Below, in pieces: positions 18,951 through 27,352 of a DNA stretch of 64,000 nucleotides. The stretch is taken from assembly GCA_021776785.1 (NCBI GenBank), contig JAJFFF010000016.1, forward strand, positions 1 through 64,000. Reading direction: 5' to 3'. The notes under the pieces were generated by a model, which was not told the origin of the DNA, made no database searches, and worked only from the letters and a program-made list of their open reading frames with translations. The stretch is from Planctomycetota bacterium. GTDB lineage: Bacteria > Planctomycetota > PLA2. Position 1 is the first letter of the stretch. Every line of letters begins with the position of its first letter. The translations under genes and the position numbers were made by a program.

Positions 18951-19349
18951 ATGGCTTGGGGCAACCTGATTCACAATCTGCGCAAGAGCACGCGCCCGGT
19001 GGTTCGCTCAAGCGGTCGCGACCGCGTGCGCCGTATTCACCGACCCGTCGTCACGATGCCGTTCAATCGGCGGAGCCGCACCGAGACGAAGGTGATGCGG
19101 TGGCCGCTTGCGCTTTTGTCGTACGCACTTCCCGCCGCGTTGGTGACGCTCGGTGGCATGGCCACGGTGACAACCGAAGTGGCGATCGCGCACGACGCGT
19201 TCTCGATGCTCGCGATTTGCATGCTGGCGCTGATTCTGCTCGCCCGCGCGATGGCGGCGGATATTCCGCACTGGACCAAAGTCATCGCTGTGGGATGTGC
19301 GGCCTGGCTTCCGTCGCTGCTTGTCTTCGCTTGGTTCGCACGATGGTGA
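18951..19349 (+). CDS. Small membrane protein, first of a tandem pair
   Basis: 132 residues. The first 50 are very basic (many Arg, with R-V-R-R-I motifs), followed by two or three hydrophobic helices (SYALPAALVTLGGMATV, DAFSMLAICMLALILLA, KVIAVGCAAWLPSLLVFAW). Family not recognised. The next gene overlaps by 7 bp and has the same design: a basic head with NIVQSTRSIV-type sequence, then two helices. The two therefore look like a duplicated pair. Positive-inside topology would place the Arg-rich head in the cytoplasm, perhaps binding nucleic acid or phospholipid. Confidence 0.55.
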   Translation: MAWGNLIHNLRKSTRPVVRSSGRDRVRRIHRPVVTMPFNRRSRTETKVMRWPLALLSYALPAALVTLGGMATVTTEVAIAHDAFSMLAICMLALILLARAMAADIPHWTKVIAVGCAAWLPSLLVFAWFARW

Positions 19350-19726
19350 AACCCGCGTTTCGCAACATCGTGCAGAGTACGCGATCGATCGTGCGACGGC
19401 GCGGGGGGGACGGCGTGCGCCGCGTGCGCCAGATCAACAACCGCATCTTGCTGCACCGCCGCCGTCGCCGGCGAGAGCCGCAGCGCTGGTGGAATCAGTG
19501 GCTCGTCCTGGTCGGGCCCGGCGTGCTCCTTCTCGCGTTGCTGGCCGTCGATCTCACTCCAACGAACGCGTTTGTGCCGAAGTCCGGCATCATTGTGATG
19601 TTGGGATTCGCGTGCGCGATGGTCTTGGTCGTACGGGCCGCGACGGCGCCCGTCCCGCTCTGGATCAAGGCGTCCGGCGTGCTGGCCGCGCTGCTATATC
19701 CCATGGCTAACGCCATCTATGGCTGA
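19343..19726 (+). CDS. Small membrane protein, second of a tandem pair
   Basis: 127 residues. A strongly basic N-terminus (RRRGGDGVRRVRQINNRILL then a run of Arg) precedes two hydrophobic segments (WLVLVGPGVLLLALLAVDL and SGIIVMLGFACAMVLVVRAA) and a third short one. The start ATG lies inside the last codons of the previous gene (7-bp overlap), so the pair is co-translated. The resemblance to that gene (R-N/H-I-V/L pattern, R-D-G-V-R-R, helices at the same places) suggests paralogy. Function unknown. Confidence 0.55.
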   Translation: MVKPAFRNIVQSTRSIVRRRGGDGVRRVRQINNRILLHRRRRRREPQRWWNQWLVLVGPGVLLLALLAVDLTPTNAFVPKSGIIVMLGFACAMVLVVRAATAPVPLWIKASGVLAALLYPMANAIYG

Positions 19727-20063
19727 TCCGATGCGACTGTCGCGATCGCAATAAAGGAGATTGCGATAGCAGCCCGTTGAAAATGTCCTCGTGGGCTGCG
19801 TTCGGATCTCGTGATCGCTATGGTGTGCGGCCCATGCATCGACTGATGGCGACGATGTCGTTTAACGGAAGCAGCCGGCGTCGCGACAAGAGGGCCACAA
19901 CGAGCTGGCCGGCGGCGTTTTTCCCCCTTCACTTTCGGATCGCCGCCATCACGGTGTGGTAGATCGTGCGCCCCGGCCCGAGCGTCCCGGGGACCCCTGG
20001 GCCCCCGAAACGCTGGGTCTCTGGGCCTTCGGGCCTTCGGGCCTCTGTGGTTGGTGAGAACGG
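19727..20063. other. Intergenic region between two gene ends
   Basis: About 340 bases at the 3' ends of two convergent genes, with no supported gene. The part at about 19965-20050 is low-complexity: a GGGCCTTCGGGCCTTCGGGC run and G/C blocks that could form several alternative hairpins and act as a transcription barrier. A 61-codon open frame at 19777-19962 has no start signal and is not called. Confidence 0.45.
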
Positions 20064-21011
20064 TTACTTGGTGAGAACTTTGGGGAATTGATCGATGCCG
20101 AGCGCCTTCATGGCGCGCTCCTGCGCGAGCACTAACTCTTTGCTCCACGCCTCTTGCGCGGGCTTGCCCGTCCAGGTCGCCAAGTAACTTTCGAGCGCGC
20201 CGCGCGCGTGGGCTTCCACGAGTTGGCGGCCGTATGCACCGCGCGCGAAGAGGTAGATCACGCGGCCTCGCATGTTGTCGCGCTTGGCGAGGAGCTGCAC
20301 CACGAACTGACGTGAGGCTTCCTGGTCGGGATCTAAAAACACCAACATCTCTTCGGTGGCTGCCGGATCGCCGAGGCGCGCGGCCCGCGTTCGCGGCATG
20401 ATGTGAGCAAATCGAGGCCAGTGCACGTTGGGTGCGGCTGCTTCGCGCGTGCGGAGCGCCGATTCGGCGTCGCGACGAGCATCTCCGGCCGCGTCGAGGG
20501 CGACCGCGCAGGAGACCGCGGCGACAGCGATCCCGCACTGACCGAGCACGGTGCTTCGTGCCGCAATCGGTCCGATGCCGCGCAAGACGACGAGCACGTT
20601 GACGATCAAACCGAAGAACGCGATGCCGACCGTGCTGATGCTCGTGGCGTCGGCCACCGTGATGTCGTGAAACAGCACGAAAAACGCGATGCCGGAGGAC
20701 GGAAACGAAAGGCACTTCGCCGCACCAAAGTTCACTTGGCGGGCTTGGTCGCGCGTGGTCCACGCGAACGCGCAGCTCAAGAATTGAGCGCCCAGAATGG
20801 CGAACAACGCGGTAATCGCCCCGACGCCCAAGACTTCAAGCGCCGCGCCGTGTTTGGCGAGCGAGCGCAGGCAATCCACAGACCGCGAGAATTGGCACCA
20901 GTGCACGGCCGCAGCCTGCTCCAGCGGCAAGGAGATGTAATACATCTGATGCAGCGACAGCCCGAATGCTGCCGTGATCAGAACCGTGAGGAAAATGTGG
21001 TCTCGATTCAC
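20064..21011 (-). CDS. VKOR-like membrane protein with degenerate thioredoxin-like tail
   Basis: 315 residues. Residues 1-180 match the four-helix vitamin K epoxide reductase layout and keep the periplasmic Cys pair (C39 in HWC, C47 in VDC). The active-site CxxC is broken: C100 remains but the second Cys is Phe (CLSF). The C-terminal half (from about 210, EEMLVFLDPDQEAS...) has the secondary-structure order of a DsbA/thioredoxin domain but no Cys where CxxC should be. It overlaps the upstream VKOR-DsbA gene by 4 bp. It looks like a redox-inactive paralogue that may bind or regulate the active protein. Confidence 0.65.
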   Translation of the reverse strand: MNRDHIFLTVLITAAFGLSLHQMYYISLPLEQAAAVHWCQFSRSVDCLRSLAKHGAALEVLGVGAITALFAILGAQFLSCAFAWTTRDQARQVNFGAAKCLSFPSSGIAFFVLFHDITVADATSISTVGIAFFGLIVNVLVVLRGIGPIAARSTVLGQCGIAVAAVSCAVALDAAGDARRDAESALRTREAAAPNVHWPRFAHIMPRTRAARLGDPAATEEMLVFLDPDQEASRQFVVQLLAKRDNMRGRVIYLFARGAYGRQLVEAHARGALESYLATWTGKPAQEAWSKELVLAQERAMKALGIDQFPKVLTK

Positions 21012-22126
21012 CGTTCACTACACGCGCGCGTCACGCGCTGCTGGAGATACGCGGGTTCGATCACGCGACCGTTGAGGAACACCATCGGCACGCGATCAAA
21101 GTCCATGGCGATGCCCTCGTCGATGTCGTCAGCGACCGCCTTGCGCGCGGCGGCGCCGAGCCGCTCCTTGTCAAACTCGGGAACGGAGAAGCCCTGGGAT
21201 TTTGCGAAGTCCTCAAAGAAGTAGTCGGTGAACCCGCTGTTCCCGCGCGTGATAAAGAACGATTGCATCGCGGCGAGCCCTTGGCCGCGACGGTGTGCCG
21301 CCGCCGCCGCAAACGCGGCACGACAGGATTCAAAATTCGTCGTTTGGCTTAGGGATCGATTGCACGTCTTGTCGAGGGGGAAGTTCTTGAAGATGAAGTG
21401 AACGTCGGCGGGGTAGCGTTGTTGGAGCAGGCGTGACTTGCGGTAGCACTCGCGGCAAAGGGGGCAGCCGAAGTCCACATAGAGCAGCACGCTGTGGCGC
21501 GTGGTGACGTCGCCGACCACGATGGCGTCCGACACATCCAGCCGGACGGACTTGCTCGTCGTCATCGACTGCAGCCGCCGGAGCTCGATCGAGTGTTCTG
21601 CAAACGCCGACGTCGCGAACATGACGCCCAACGCCGCCAGAGCAAACAGTCCGCCGGCGCCCATCGGAGCCAGTCGAATCTCACGGCCGCCGCGCCCGCG
21701 CAAGGCGGGGACGATCAGAACGGCGATCACCAGCGTGAGCACCTGAAGGATCGTGCAGTACAGACAAAACGCGCCGAGCTTGAACTTGGCGATGTAAAAC
21801 GCGGTGCCGGCCGCGCCCACGTTGAGCAGAGCGACGCCCGCGCTCAGCCAAAGAAAAGTCGCCTCCTTGTGCCGCAACCACGCCGTCAGGAGGAGGGCCA
21901 ATACAAGGTGGCTGGCCGCGCCCCAGAGCGAGAGCGAAACGCCGGCCACCTTGCTGTAGGCCGATGACTGCACCTTGTCGCAATCCCACGTCTTGGACAC
22001 GACGCAGGCTGACGCTTCGCCGGTCATCTCGTGTTGCGCGGCCTCGTAGCGCATGAACACGCCAAACCCGACCGCAACGAGGGCGAGGACCAAGGCGGCG
22101 CGAAGGGCAACCGAGCGTTCGGGCAT
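21008..22126 (-). CDS. VKOR-DsbA fusion protein (disulfide bond formation)
   Basis: 372 residues. The N-terminal VKOR domain (about 10-145) carries all four expected cysteines: C41 and C49 in the loop ACVVSKTWDCDKV, and the membrane CxxC CLYC at 121-124. A fifth helix leads into a periplasmic DsbA-like domain (about 200-370) with active site CPLC at 221-224 in YVDFGCPLC and a cis-Pro-type VPMVFLNG motif. Known for the family: VKOR oxidises the thioredoxin partner and hands electrons to quinone. The fusion should make disulfides in exported proteins by itself. It is followed by a cysteine-poor paralogue. Confidence 0.88.
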   Translation of the reverse strand: MPERSVALRAALVLALVAVGFGVFMRYEAAQHEMTGEASACVVSKTWDCDKVQSSAYSKVAGVSLSLWGAASHLVLALLLTAWLRHKEATFLWLSAGVALLNVGAAGTAFYIAKFKLGAFCLYCTILQVLTLVIAVLIVPALRGRGGREIRLAPMGAGGLFALAALGVMFATSAFAEHSIELRRLQSMTTSKSVRLDVSDAIVVGDVTTRHSVLLYVDFGCPLCRECYRKSRLLQQRYPADVHFIFKNFPLDKTCNRSLSQTTNFESCRAAFAAAAAHRRGQGLAAMQSFFITRGNSGFTDYFFEDFAKSQGFSVPEFDKERLGAAARKAVADDIDEGIAMDFDRVPMVFLNGRVIEPAYLQQRVTRACSER

Positions 22127-22161
22127 GACAGGCGGGATTATACGGCTAGGATCAGCGCCTT

Positions 22162-22581
22162 ATGAAGCTCGCTCCGTTTCACCTCGCCATTCCGGTCTTT
22201 GATCTGGAATCGGCCCGCGCGTTCTACGGCGGGTTGCTCGGCTGCCCCGAGGGGCGAAGCAGCGACCGCTGGATCGATTTCAACTTTTGGGGCCATCAAC
22301 TTGTGGCGCACAGAGTCGATGGCGAGCCCGAAGCCGAGGCGACCAACCCTGTCGCGGGCCACGCCGTGCCGGTGCGCCACTTCGGTGTCGTGTTGCCGTG
22401 GGACGAGTTCCCAAAACTCCAGGGCAAGCTAGAAAAAGCGGGCCAGGAGTTCCTCCTCGAGCCCCACACAAGATTCAAAAACGAACCCGGCGAACAGATC
22501 ACCATGTTCACAAGAGACCCGGCCGGCAACGCCATCGAATTCAAAGCCTTCCGCGATCCGGAGCACCTCTTCAGGAGATAG
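22162..22581 (+). CDS. VOC family (glyoxalase/dioxygenase-like) protein
   Basis: 139 residues, a single vicinal-oxygen-chelate protein made of two beta-alpha-beta-beta-beta modules. It begins [22 protein letters not shown], and the C-terminal metal-ligand motif NAIEFKAF ends the second module. First-module ligand candidates are His7 and the downstream Gln/His. The domain is used for glyoxalase, dioxygenase or resistance functions; the substrate cannot be told. It starts 35 bp from the divergent VKOR gene. Confidence 0.82.
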   Translation: MKLAPFHLAIPVFDLESARAFYGGLLGCPEGRSSDRWIDFNFWGHQLVAHRVDGEPEAEATNPVAGHAVPVRHFGVVLPWDEFPKLQGKLEKAGQEFLLEPHTRFKNEPGEQITMFTRDPAGNAIEFKAFRDPEHLFRR

Positions 22582-22735
22582 TCCTCTGTGGAGTTTCCCG
22601 AGCTTCAACACACCTACATAGGTTCGAACCCCGCCGATGGGGAGTACCTGTCCACGATGGCCAATGCGAAAAAAGCGCGCACGAGGGGAGTACCGCATGA
22701 GCAGAGAGTGCGCTGCAACTCCACTCGTAGCCCCT

Positions 22736-23122
22736 CGCGGGTCCAATGCCAGAGGCAACCGCGAGCAACCGACTGGGCGCCAAACCGATCGAACGTCCAG
22801 CTCCAACATCGTCAGATGTTGGGCCAGAGACAACCGGGCCAAGACAAGCGTCCAAAATCACATAGCCGGCCCAACCAACTCGCGGGTCCAAAGCCAGAGG
22901 CAACAGCGAGCAACCGACTGGGCGCCAAACCGATCGAACGTCAAGGCCCCAACACCGTCAGGTGTTGGGCCAGAGACAACCGGGCCAAGACAAGCGTCCA
23001 AAATCACATAGCCGGCCCAACCAACTCGCGGGTCCAAAGCCAGAGGCAACAGCGAGCAACCGACTGGGTGCCAAACCGATCGAACGTCAAGGCCCCAACA
23101 CCGTCAGGTGTTGGGGCCAAGA
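22736..23122 (-). repeat. Tandem array of the post-gene hairpin repeat, copy B
   Basis: Two and a half copies of a 146-bp unit. Hairpin cores are at 22803-22822 (CCAACATC/GATGTTGG), 22949-22968 and 23095-23114 (CCAACACC/GGTGTTGG, loop GTCA). The last is extended to a perfect 12-bp stem (23091-23118). The T-to-C change in one arm is matched by A-to-G in the other. Between hairpins each unit carries GCCAGAGGCAAC, AGCAACCGACTGGG and CCAAACCGATCGAACGTC. Read on the minus strand the array starts about 50 bases 3' of the initiator tRNA. Confidence 0.88.
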
Positions 23123-23134
23123 GACAAGCCATCC

Positions 23135-23164
23135 AAAAAAAAACCTCCCAAAGGGAGGTTTTTT
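23135..23164 (-). terminator. Intrinsic terminator downstream of the initiator tRNA
   Basis: On the minus strand: stem CCTCCC, loop TTT, GGGAGG, then a run of nine T. It lies directly behind the tRNA 3' end and is a textbook rho-independent terminator. A T-run of six also exists on the plus side, so it could stop both strands. Confidence 0.92.
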
Positions 23165-23169
23165 AAGGA

Positions 23170-23241
23170 TGGCGGGGGCGGGATTCGAACCCGCGATCCC
23201 CAGGTTATGAGCCTGGTGAGATACCACTTCTCCACCCCGCG
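23170..23241 (-). tRNA. Initiator tRNA-fMet (CAT)
   Basis: The minus strand folds into a complete 72-base cloverleaf: six acceptor pairs (2-7 with 66-71), D arm GAGA/TCTC, anticodon stem CCAGG/CCTGG with loop CTCATAA, and T arm GCGGG/CCCGC with loop TTCGAAT. Position 1 (C) does not pair with position 72 (C) and the D stem has A11-U24; both are initiator features. The anticodon stem has A-U, G-C, G-C instead of the usual three G-C pairs next to the loop. CCA is not encoded (TCC follows A73). Confidence 0.93.
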
Positions 23242-23371
23242 GTGGCGAAGCGGCACACTATACCGCCCGGGCATGGGGCGACAAGTTTCGCCTGGTCGCC
23301 TTGCGGCGTCTTGTAACTACCTGCATTCCGTGTGGGCCACGAGCCGCGCATCGTCGTTAGAATGTGTAGGG

Positions 23372-25759
23372 ATGCGATTTTTCTCGGTGTGGCTTTTCCT
23401 TCTACTGGCGGCCCCGTTCGCGTGGGCACAGGACGACGATCCGTGCGGTTGTGGATGCGGCGACGACGACGAGATCGAAATCATCGTCGACGGCGGCGCG
23501 AATGACGGCGGAAAGATCGACCTCGTTGTCGATCCGTTTGGCCGGTCCCGCATGGAGTCGGCGACGAATCGTCCGGCGGCCTTTGTGGTCGGCGAATACG
23601 AACCGCCCGCACTGAGCGAGAAGGCGCGGAAAGAGGTGCAGGAACTCCTCGCTCAGCGCGGCGAAAACATGGGAGAGACGGGGCCGCTCTATCGCCTCGC
23701 CGACTTCTATCTCCAGCACGGTTGGTACCCCGACGCGGAAGCGGCGCTCCAGAATGCGGCGCGCATCGATCCCGAGTCGACCCGACCTTGGGAAACGATG
23801 CTGCGTCTGTACCGCATCAAACCCAAGACGGAATCTCGCGAGGAATTACTCCGGCGGCTGATGGCCGCGGGTGTTCCGATCAACTTCGCCGATCTCAACA
23901 ACGAGCAGCGCAAAGACTGGTTGATGAACGATCAACGGCAACACCGCATCGTGCGGGCGCTTGAGGAGATCATCAAGCGACGCCCCGATGACATCTCTCG
24001 GCGGCGCGAGCTCGTCGATGTGTTGCGTTTTGACGGGAGTGACATACAGCTCGTTCCCCACGCGCGCGCGATCTTGCAGCGCGCGCCGCAAGACATTCAG
24101 ACGCGCTACGAGCTGGCGGAGGCGATGCGACGGATCGCGGAAGCGAAGGCGCGCGCCGAGTATTACCGCAAGAAGAACGCGGAGAATCCGCAGGGCGGCA
24201 CGGAGGGCGAAGGCGATCTCTACCGAGACGACGTCGTCCCGATCGACCCGAACTACGACGAGTCGATTCAGTTGCTCGAAGAGAACCTCGCGAAGGCGCC
24301 AAGCCACACGCCATCCGCGCTGCGGCTTGTGCGCATGTTGGCGCGCCGCGACGGAGCGAAGGCCGAGGAGCGCATCGTCCGGCTGGAGCGGACCGCGGTC
24401 TTCCATCTGTTCATTCGCTCGGAGATCGCGGCCGTGGCGTTGCGCGACGATACGTTTCGCATGGTGCGCGATCTGATCGGGCCGGCCGTCGCGGGCAAGT
24501 TATGGGACGAACAGATGGTCCCAGACTGGTATCGCGATCGGGGCAACAACAACTTCTTCAACCAACCGGCCGATGTCCGGCCGCGCCGATGGGTGTTCAT
24601 CTACTTCCCGCACGCGCAGAAACTGCGGCGACTTGAGGTCATCAAGCGGCTCGGACGGCGCGCGGACCGTTCTTCCGCCGCCATCCTTCTTTCGTATCTC
24701 TGGCATCTGGATGGCCCGGGTGTATTTGACGCATCGACCGTCGATGGCGAACTTCCGGAATCGATCGAGTTAGAGGACGCCGCGATTGCGTCGGTGGGGC
24801 GTCTGGGCGCCGCTGCGCTACCGGTGGTGCGTTCGTACTTCGACCTCGTGGAGAAGCACTCCGCAGGTGTGCAGCCGGACTCTCCGCGCACGCGGTGGGA
24901 AGTTCGCAACGCCAGTCGAATTCACTACGATCGGCAACGCCGCGCCGTCAAACTTCTCGCACAGCTCCGCGATAGGGGGGCCGTTGGTCCGCTGTTGCGT
25001 GCGCTGGATTGGGATCGTCACCCTGAGGCGGGATTGCTTGTTTCCCGCGCGCTGGAAGCGGTGGGCGACGATCGCGCCGTCGGCGGGCTGGTGGATGCGG
25101 CGATGGACACCGGCCGACCGATGCCGCGGCGTTTGGAAGCGGCCGAAGCGCTCGCCGCGTTTCGTGATCCGCGATCGATCAGCGCGATGACATCGTTGCG
25201 CAAGGTTGCGGAATTCGAGTTTGTGGCGGCCTACGCGCTCTTCCGCTTAGCGGGTGACGAAAAGGGACTGGAACGACTGAGTCGCGCGGTGGCCGGCGAG
25301 GCGGCGCCCGAACGTATTTTCGGAATGCTGGAGAAGTGCCGCGATGACCGCGTTGCGACGATGTTGACCAAGCATCTGACGACGCTCGATTCCGAACGCG
25401 CGGGCATGGCGGTGGATCATCTGAAGCGCCGATACTGGCCGGCAACCAAGCCGGCGGTGCGCGCTCACCTTCTTGCGCGGCTCGACGGAACGAGCGTTCC
25501 GGACTATGTCATCGAACTCGTGCCGACGTTTCCCGAGCCCGCCGTCGCCGAAAAGCTGCTGGCGCAGTTGGAGAAGTGCGCCGAGAAAGATTGGCCCAAG
25601 TTCGCGCGCGCGCTCGCCAGCACGGGTGACGATCGCGCGGTGCGATTCTTCAGTCGGATTCGCGTTCTTGGTAAAAAGCGCGGGCGGCGCCGTCTTGCAC
25701 GCGAGCTTCACGAAGCCGCTTCACGCCGCCAATCGGAACTCAAAAACGCGAAACGATGA
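23372..25759 (+). CDS. Large exported protein with TPR- and HEAT-like repeats
   Basis: 795 residues with a signal peptide (1-20), then a Cys/Gly/Asp patch (PCGCGCGDDDE), then an acidic linker. Residues about 95-330 hold TPR-like helices (YLQHGWYPDAEAALQNAARI). From about 430 to the end there are HEAT-like pairs with conserved Asp/Arg turns (DRHPEAGLLVSRALEAVGDD, DPRSISAMTSLRKVAEFE). Family not recognised; such scaffolds bind other proteins. The trmB gene starts inside its last codons (ATGA), an unexpected pairing with a tRNA-modification enzyme. The start follows the initiator tRNA region by 130 bp. Confidence 0.7.
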   Translation: MRFFSVWLFLLLAAPFAWAQDDDPCGCGCGDDDEIEIIVDGGANDGGKIDLVVDPFGRSRMESATNRPAAFVVGEYEPPALSEKARKEVQELLAQRGENMGETGPLYRLADFYLQHGWYPDAEAALQNAARIDPESTRPWETMLRLYRIKPKTESREELLRRLMAAGVPINFADLNNEQRKDWLMNDQRQHRIVRALEEIIKRRPDDISRRRELVDVLRFDGSDIQLVPHARAILQRAPQDIQTRYELAEAMRRIAEAKARAEYYRKKNAENPQGGTEGEGDLYRDDVVPIDPNYDESIQLLEENLAKAPSHTPSALRLVRMLARRDGAKAEERIVRLERTAVFHLFIRSEIAAVALRDDTFRMVRDLIGPAVAGKLWDEQMVPDWYRDRGNNNFFNQPADVRPRRWVFIYFPHAQKLRRLEVIKRLGRRADRSSAAILLSYLWHLDGPGVFDASTVDGELPESIELEDAAIASVGRLGAAALPVVRSYFDLVEKHSAGVQPDSPRTRWEVRNASRIHYDRQRRAVKLLAQLRDRGAVGPLLRALDWDRHPEAGLLVSRALEAVGDDRAVGGLVDAAMDTGRPMPRRLEAAEALAAFRDPRSISAMTSLRKVAEFEFVAAYALFRLAGDEKGLERLSRAVAGEAAPERIFGMLEKCRDDRVATMLTKHLTTLDSERAGMAVDHLKRRYWPATKPAVRAHLLARLDGTSVPDYVIELVPTFPEPAVAEKLLAQLEKCAEKDWPKFARALASTGDDRAVRFFSRIRVLGKKRGRRRLARELHEAASRRQSELKNAKR

Positions 25760-26352
25760 GAGACCACTTTCACCTCGACCCGGAGGCGGTCGTCGTGGAG
25801 GACGCGCCGTCGTTGCCTGTGGCGATGCAGGTGGCCGGCCGTCCGCTTCACGTCGAGATCGGTTTCGGGAAAGACATTCGGACGCTGCGCGTCGCCTCGG
25901 AGTCACCCGACGATGTGTTCTTGGGCGTCGAGATTTCGCGCAAGAAAGCGATGTCGTTTTGCCGGAAGGTGGCGCGCGCGAACTTGTCAAACGTCCGCGC
26001 GTACTGGGGCGATGCGCGCAAGGTGCTGGGGGAGATGCTTCCGGCGGACTCCGTCGAGTCGTTCACGGTCTTGTTTCCAGATCCGTGGCCGAAGCGGCGC
26101 CATTGGAAGAACCGTTGGATCCAGCCTCCCACGTCGGCGCAGCTTTTTGCAGCGCTGCGCCCGGGCGGTCGTTTGGTGGTGGCCACCGATCACGATGGGT
26201 ATCGGGATCACATTCGCGCATGTTTGCAGGGCGCGCAATTCGAACTCGTCTACGAGCGCGAGACGATTCCGGAGGGCGACAAGACGCTGTTTGCGAAACG
26301 GTTTGAGCGACTCGGCGAGACCGTGACGTACTTCCGTTGGCGCAAACCCTGA
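25756..26352 (+). CDS. trmB: tRNA (guanine-N7-)-methyltransferase TrmB
   Basis: 198 residues. The SAM-binding motif HVEIGFGKD and the family signature FPDPWPKRRHWKNRW are both present, with RPGGRLVVATDHDGY near the C-terminus. The enzyme methylates G46 of tRNA at N7 in the cytoplasm. The length is slightly shorter than in E. coli but usual for the short form. It overlaps the exported HEAT/TPR protein by 4 bp, so it is probably co-expressed with it. Initiator tRNA is encoded nearby on the other strand, but that may be chance. Confidence 0.93.
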   Translation: MRDHFHLDPEAVVVEDAPSLPVAMQVAGRPLHVEIGFGKDIRTLRVASESPDDVFLGVEISRKKAMSFCRKVARANLSNVRAYWGDARKVLGEMLPADSVESFTVLFPDPWPKRRHWKNRWIQPPTSAQLFAALRPGGRLVVATDHDGYRDHIRACLQGAQFELVYERETIPEGDKTLFAKRFERLGETVTYFRWRKP

Positions 26353-26395
26353 CGCGCGAGATCCGTCGTGGGGGCGTCGAAGCGCCGCGCGCGAC

Positions 26396-27352
26396 TTACG
26401 ATGTCGTCAGCTTGAACCGGTCAAGCTTGCGATACATCGTGGCGCGACCGATACCTAGTGCGCGTGCCGCACGGGTCACGTTGCCGCCGGTCACGCGCAA
26501 AGCGTGAATGATCGCGCGTCGTTCCAACTCAGCCAACGGGACGATTTCGTCGCCTTCGATGATCGGTTGGGGAGCGCGCTCCGCGCGGTTTGTCGCTTCC
26601 GGCGCGTTCGAGCGAATCTCCGGGGGGAGGTTGTCGAGCCGGATGACGCGGTCGTTGCCGCAGACCAAGATCGCGCCGAGAACGTTGTTCTCGAGTTCGC
26701 GGACGTTGCCCGGCCACGTGTATGCCTTGAGTGCGGCGAGCGCGCGTTCTTCGATCGCGTGGACCGGCGGCGTGCGTTCGTGCTTGTGCAACTCGAGGAA
26801 GTGCTGCGCCAACGCGGCGATGTCTTCGCGGCGTTGGTGGAGCGGCGGAACGTGAATCGGAAACACGTTCAGACGGCAGTACAGGTCTTTGCGGAACTCG
26901 CCGGAGTCGACCTGCGCTCGCAGATCTACGTGCGCCGAAGCGACAACGCGCGCCTTCACCGGAACAATCGTTTCTCCGCCGTTGCGCGTAATCGTGCCGC
27001 CTTCGAGGATACGCAGGAGGCGTTCCTGAAGAGGAAGGGGCAAGACTTCAATGCTGTCGAGGAAGAGCGTTCCGCCACCGGCGAGCTCAAAGCGTCCCTG
27101 ATCGGTATCGCCAAAGAGCACCGGACCGAGGACGTCCCCGGGAAGTTCGCGACAATCCACGTGCACAAACGGTTCGCGTTGGCGGATGCCGCCGTTATGG
27201 ATCGTCCGGGCGATCTTTTCGTTTCCAGCGCCCGGCTCGCCAATGACAAGCACGGCGACCGCTGAGTCACGGACGAGCTGCACCTGCTGCACAACTTCCC
27301 GCATGGCGGGGCTGCAAGCGATGAACTCGGTTTGTATCACCTCGGATGCCAT
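26396..27352 (-). CDS. NtrC-like regulator with degenerate AAA+ domain and Fis-type HTH
   Basis: 318 residues. The AAA+ domain is clearly of the NtrC family, with FRKDLYCRLNVFPIHVPPL and WPGNVRELENNV. Three functional sites are lost. Walker A reads GEPGAGNE (38-45), with Asn for the catalytic Lys. Walker B reads LFLDSIEVLP, with Ser for Glu. The GAFTGA sigma-54 contact loop is deleted (the chain goes from LFGDTD straight to QGRFEL). The C-terminal Fis helix-turn-helix (GGNVTRAARALGIGRATMYR) is intact. It should therefore bind DNA but neither hydrolyse ATP nor activate sigma-54. A GTG further upstream (27397) is possible; the ATG at 27352 is preferred. Confidence 0.85.
   Translation of the reverse strand: MASEVIQTEFIACSPAMREVVQQVQLVRDSAVAVLVIGEPGAGNEKIARTIHNGGIRQREPFVHVDCRELPGDVLGPVLFGDTDQGRFELAGGGTLFLDSIEVLPLPLQERLLRILEGGTITRNGGETIVPVKARVVASAHVDLRAQVDSGEFRKDLYCRLNVFPIHVPPLHQRREDIAALAQHFLELHKHERTPPVHAIEERALAALKAYTWPGNVRELENNVLGAILVCGNDRVIRLDNLPPEIRSNAPEATNRAERAPQPIIEGDEIVPLAELERRAIIHALRVTGGNVTRAARALGIGRATMYRKLDRFKLTTS

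Noticed and set aside
22615-22650. tRNA T-arm-like GGTTCGAACC
   Set aside because: It is a simple palindrome; no other tRNA parts surround it.
22736-23122. Integron attC sites (GCCCAAC / GTTGGGC resemble core sites)
   Set aside because: The two arms are separated by only four bases instead of an attC stem with spacers; no cassette genes alternate with the repeats and there is no integrase.
26396-27352. Sigma-54-dependent activator
   Set aside because: The GAFTGA loop and the Walker A Lys are missing, so activator function is not supported despite the overall family match.
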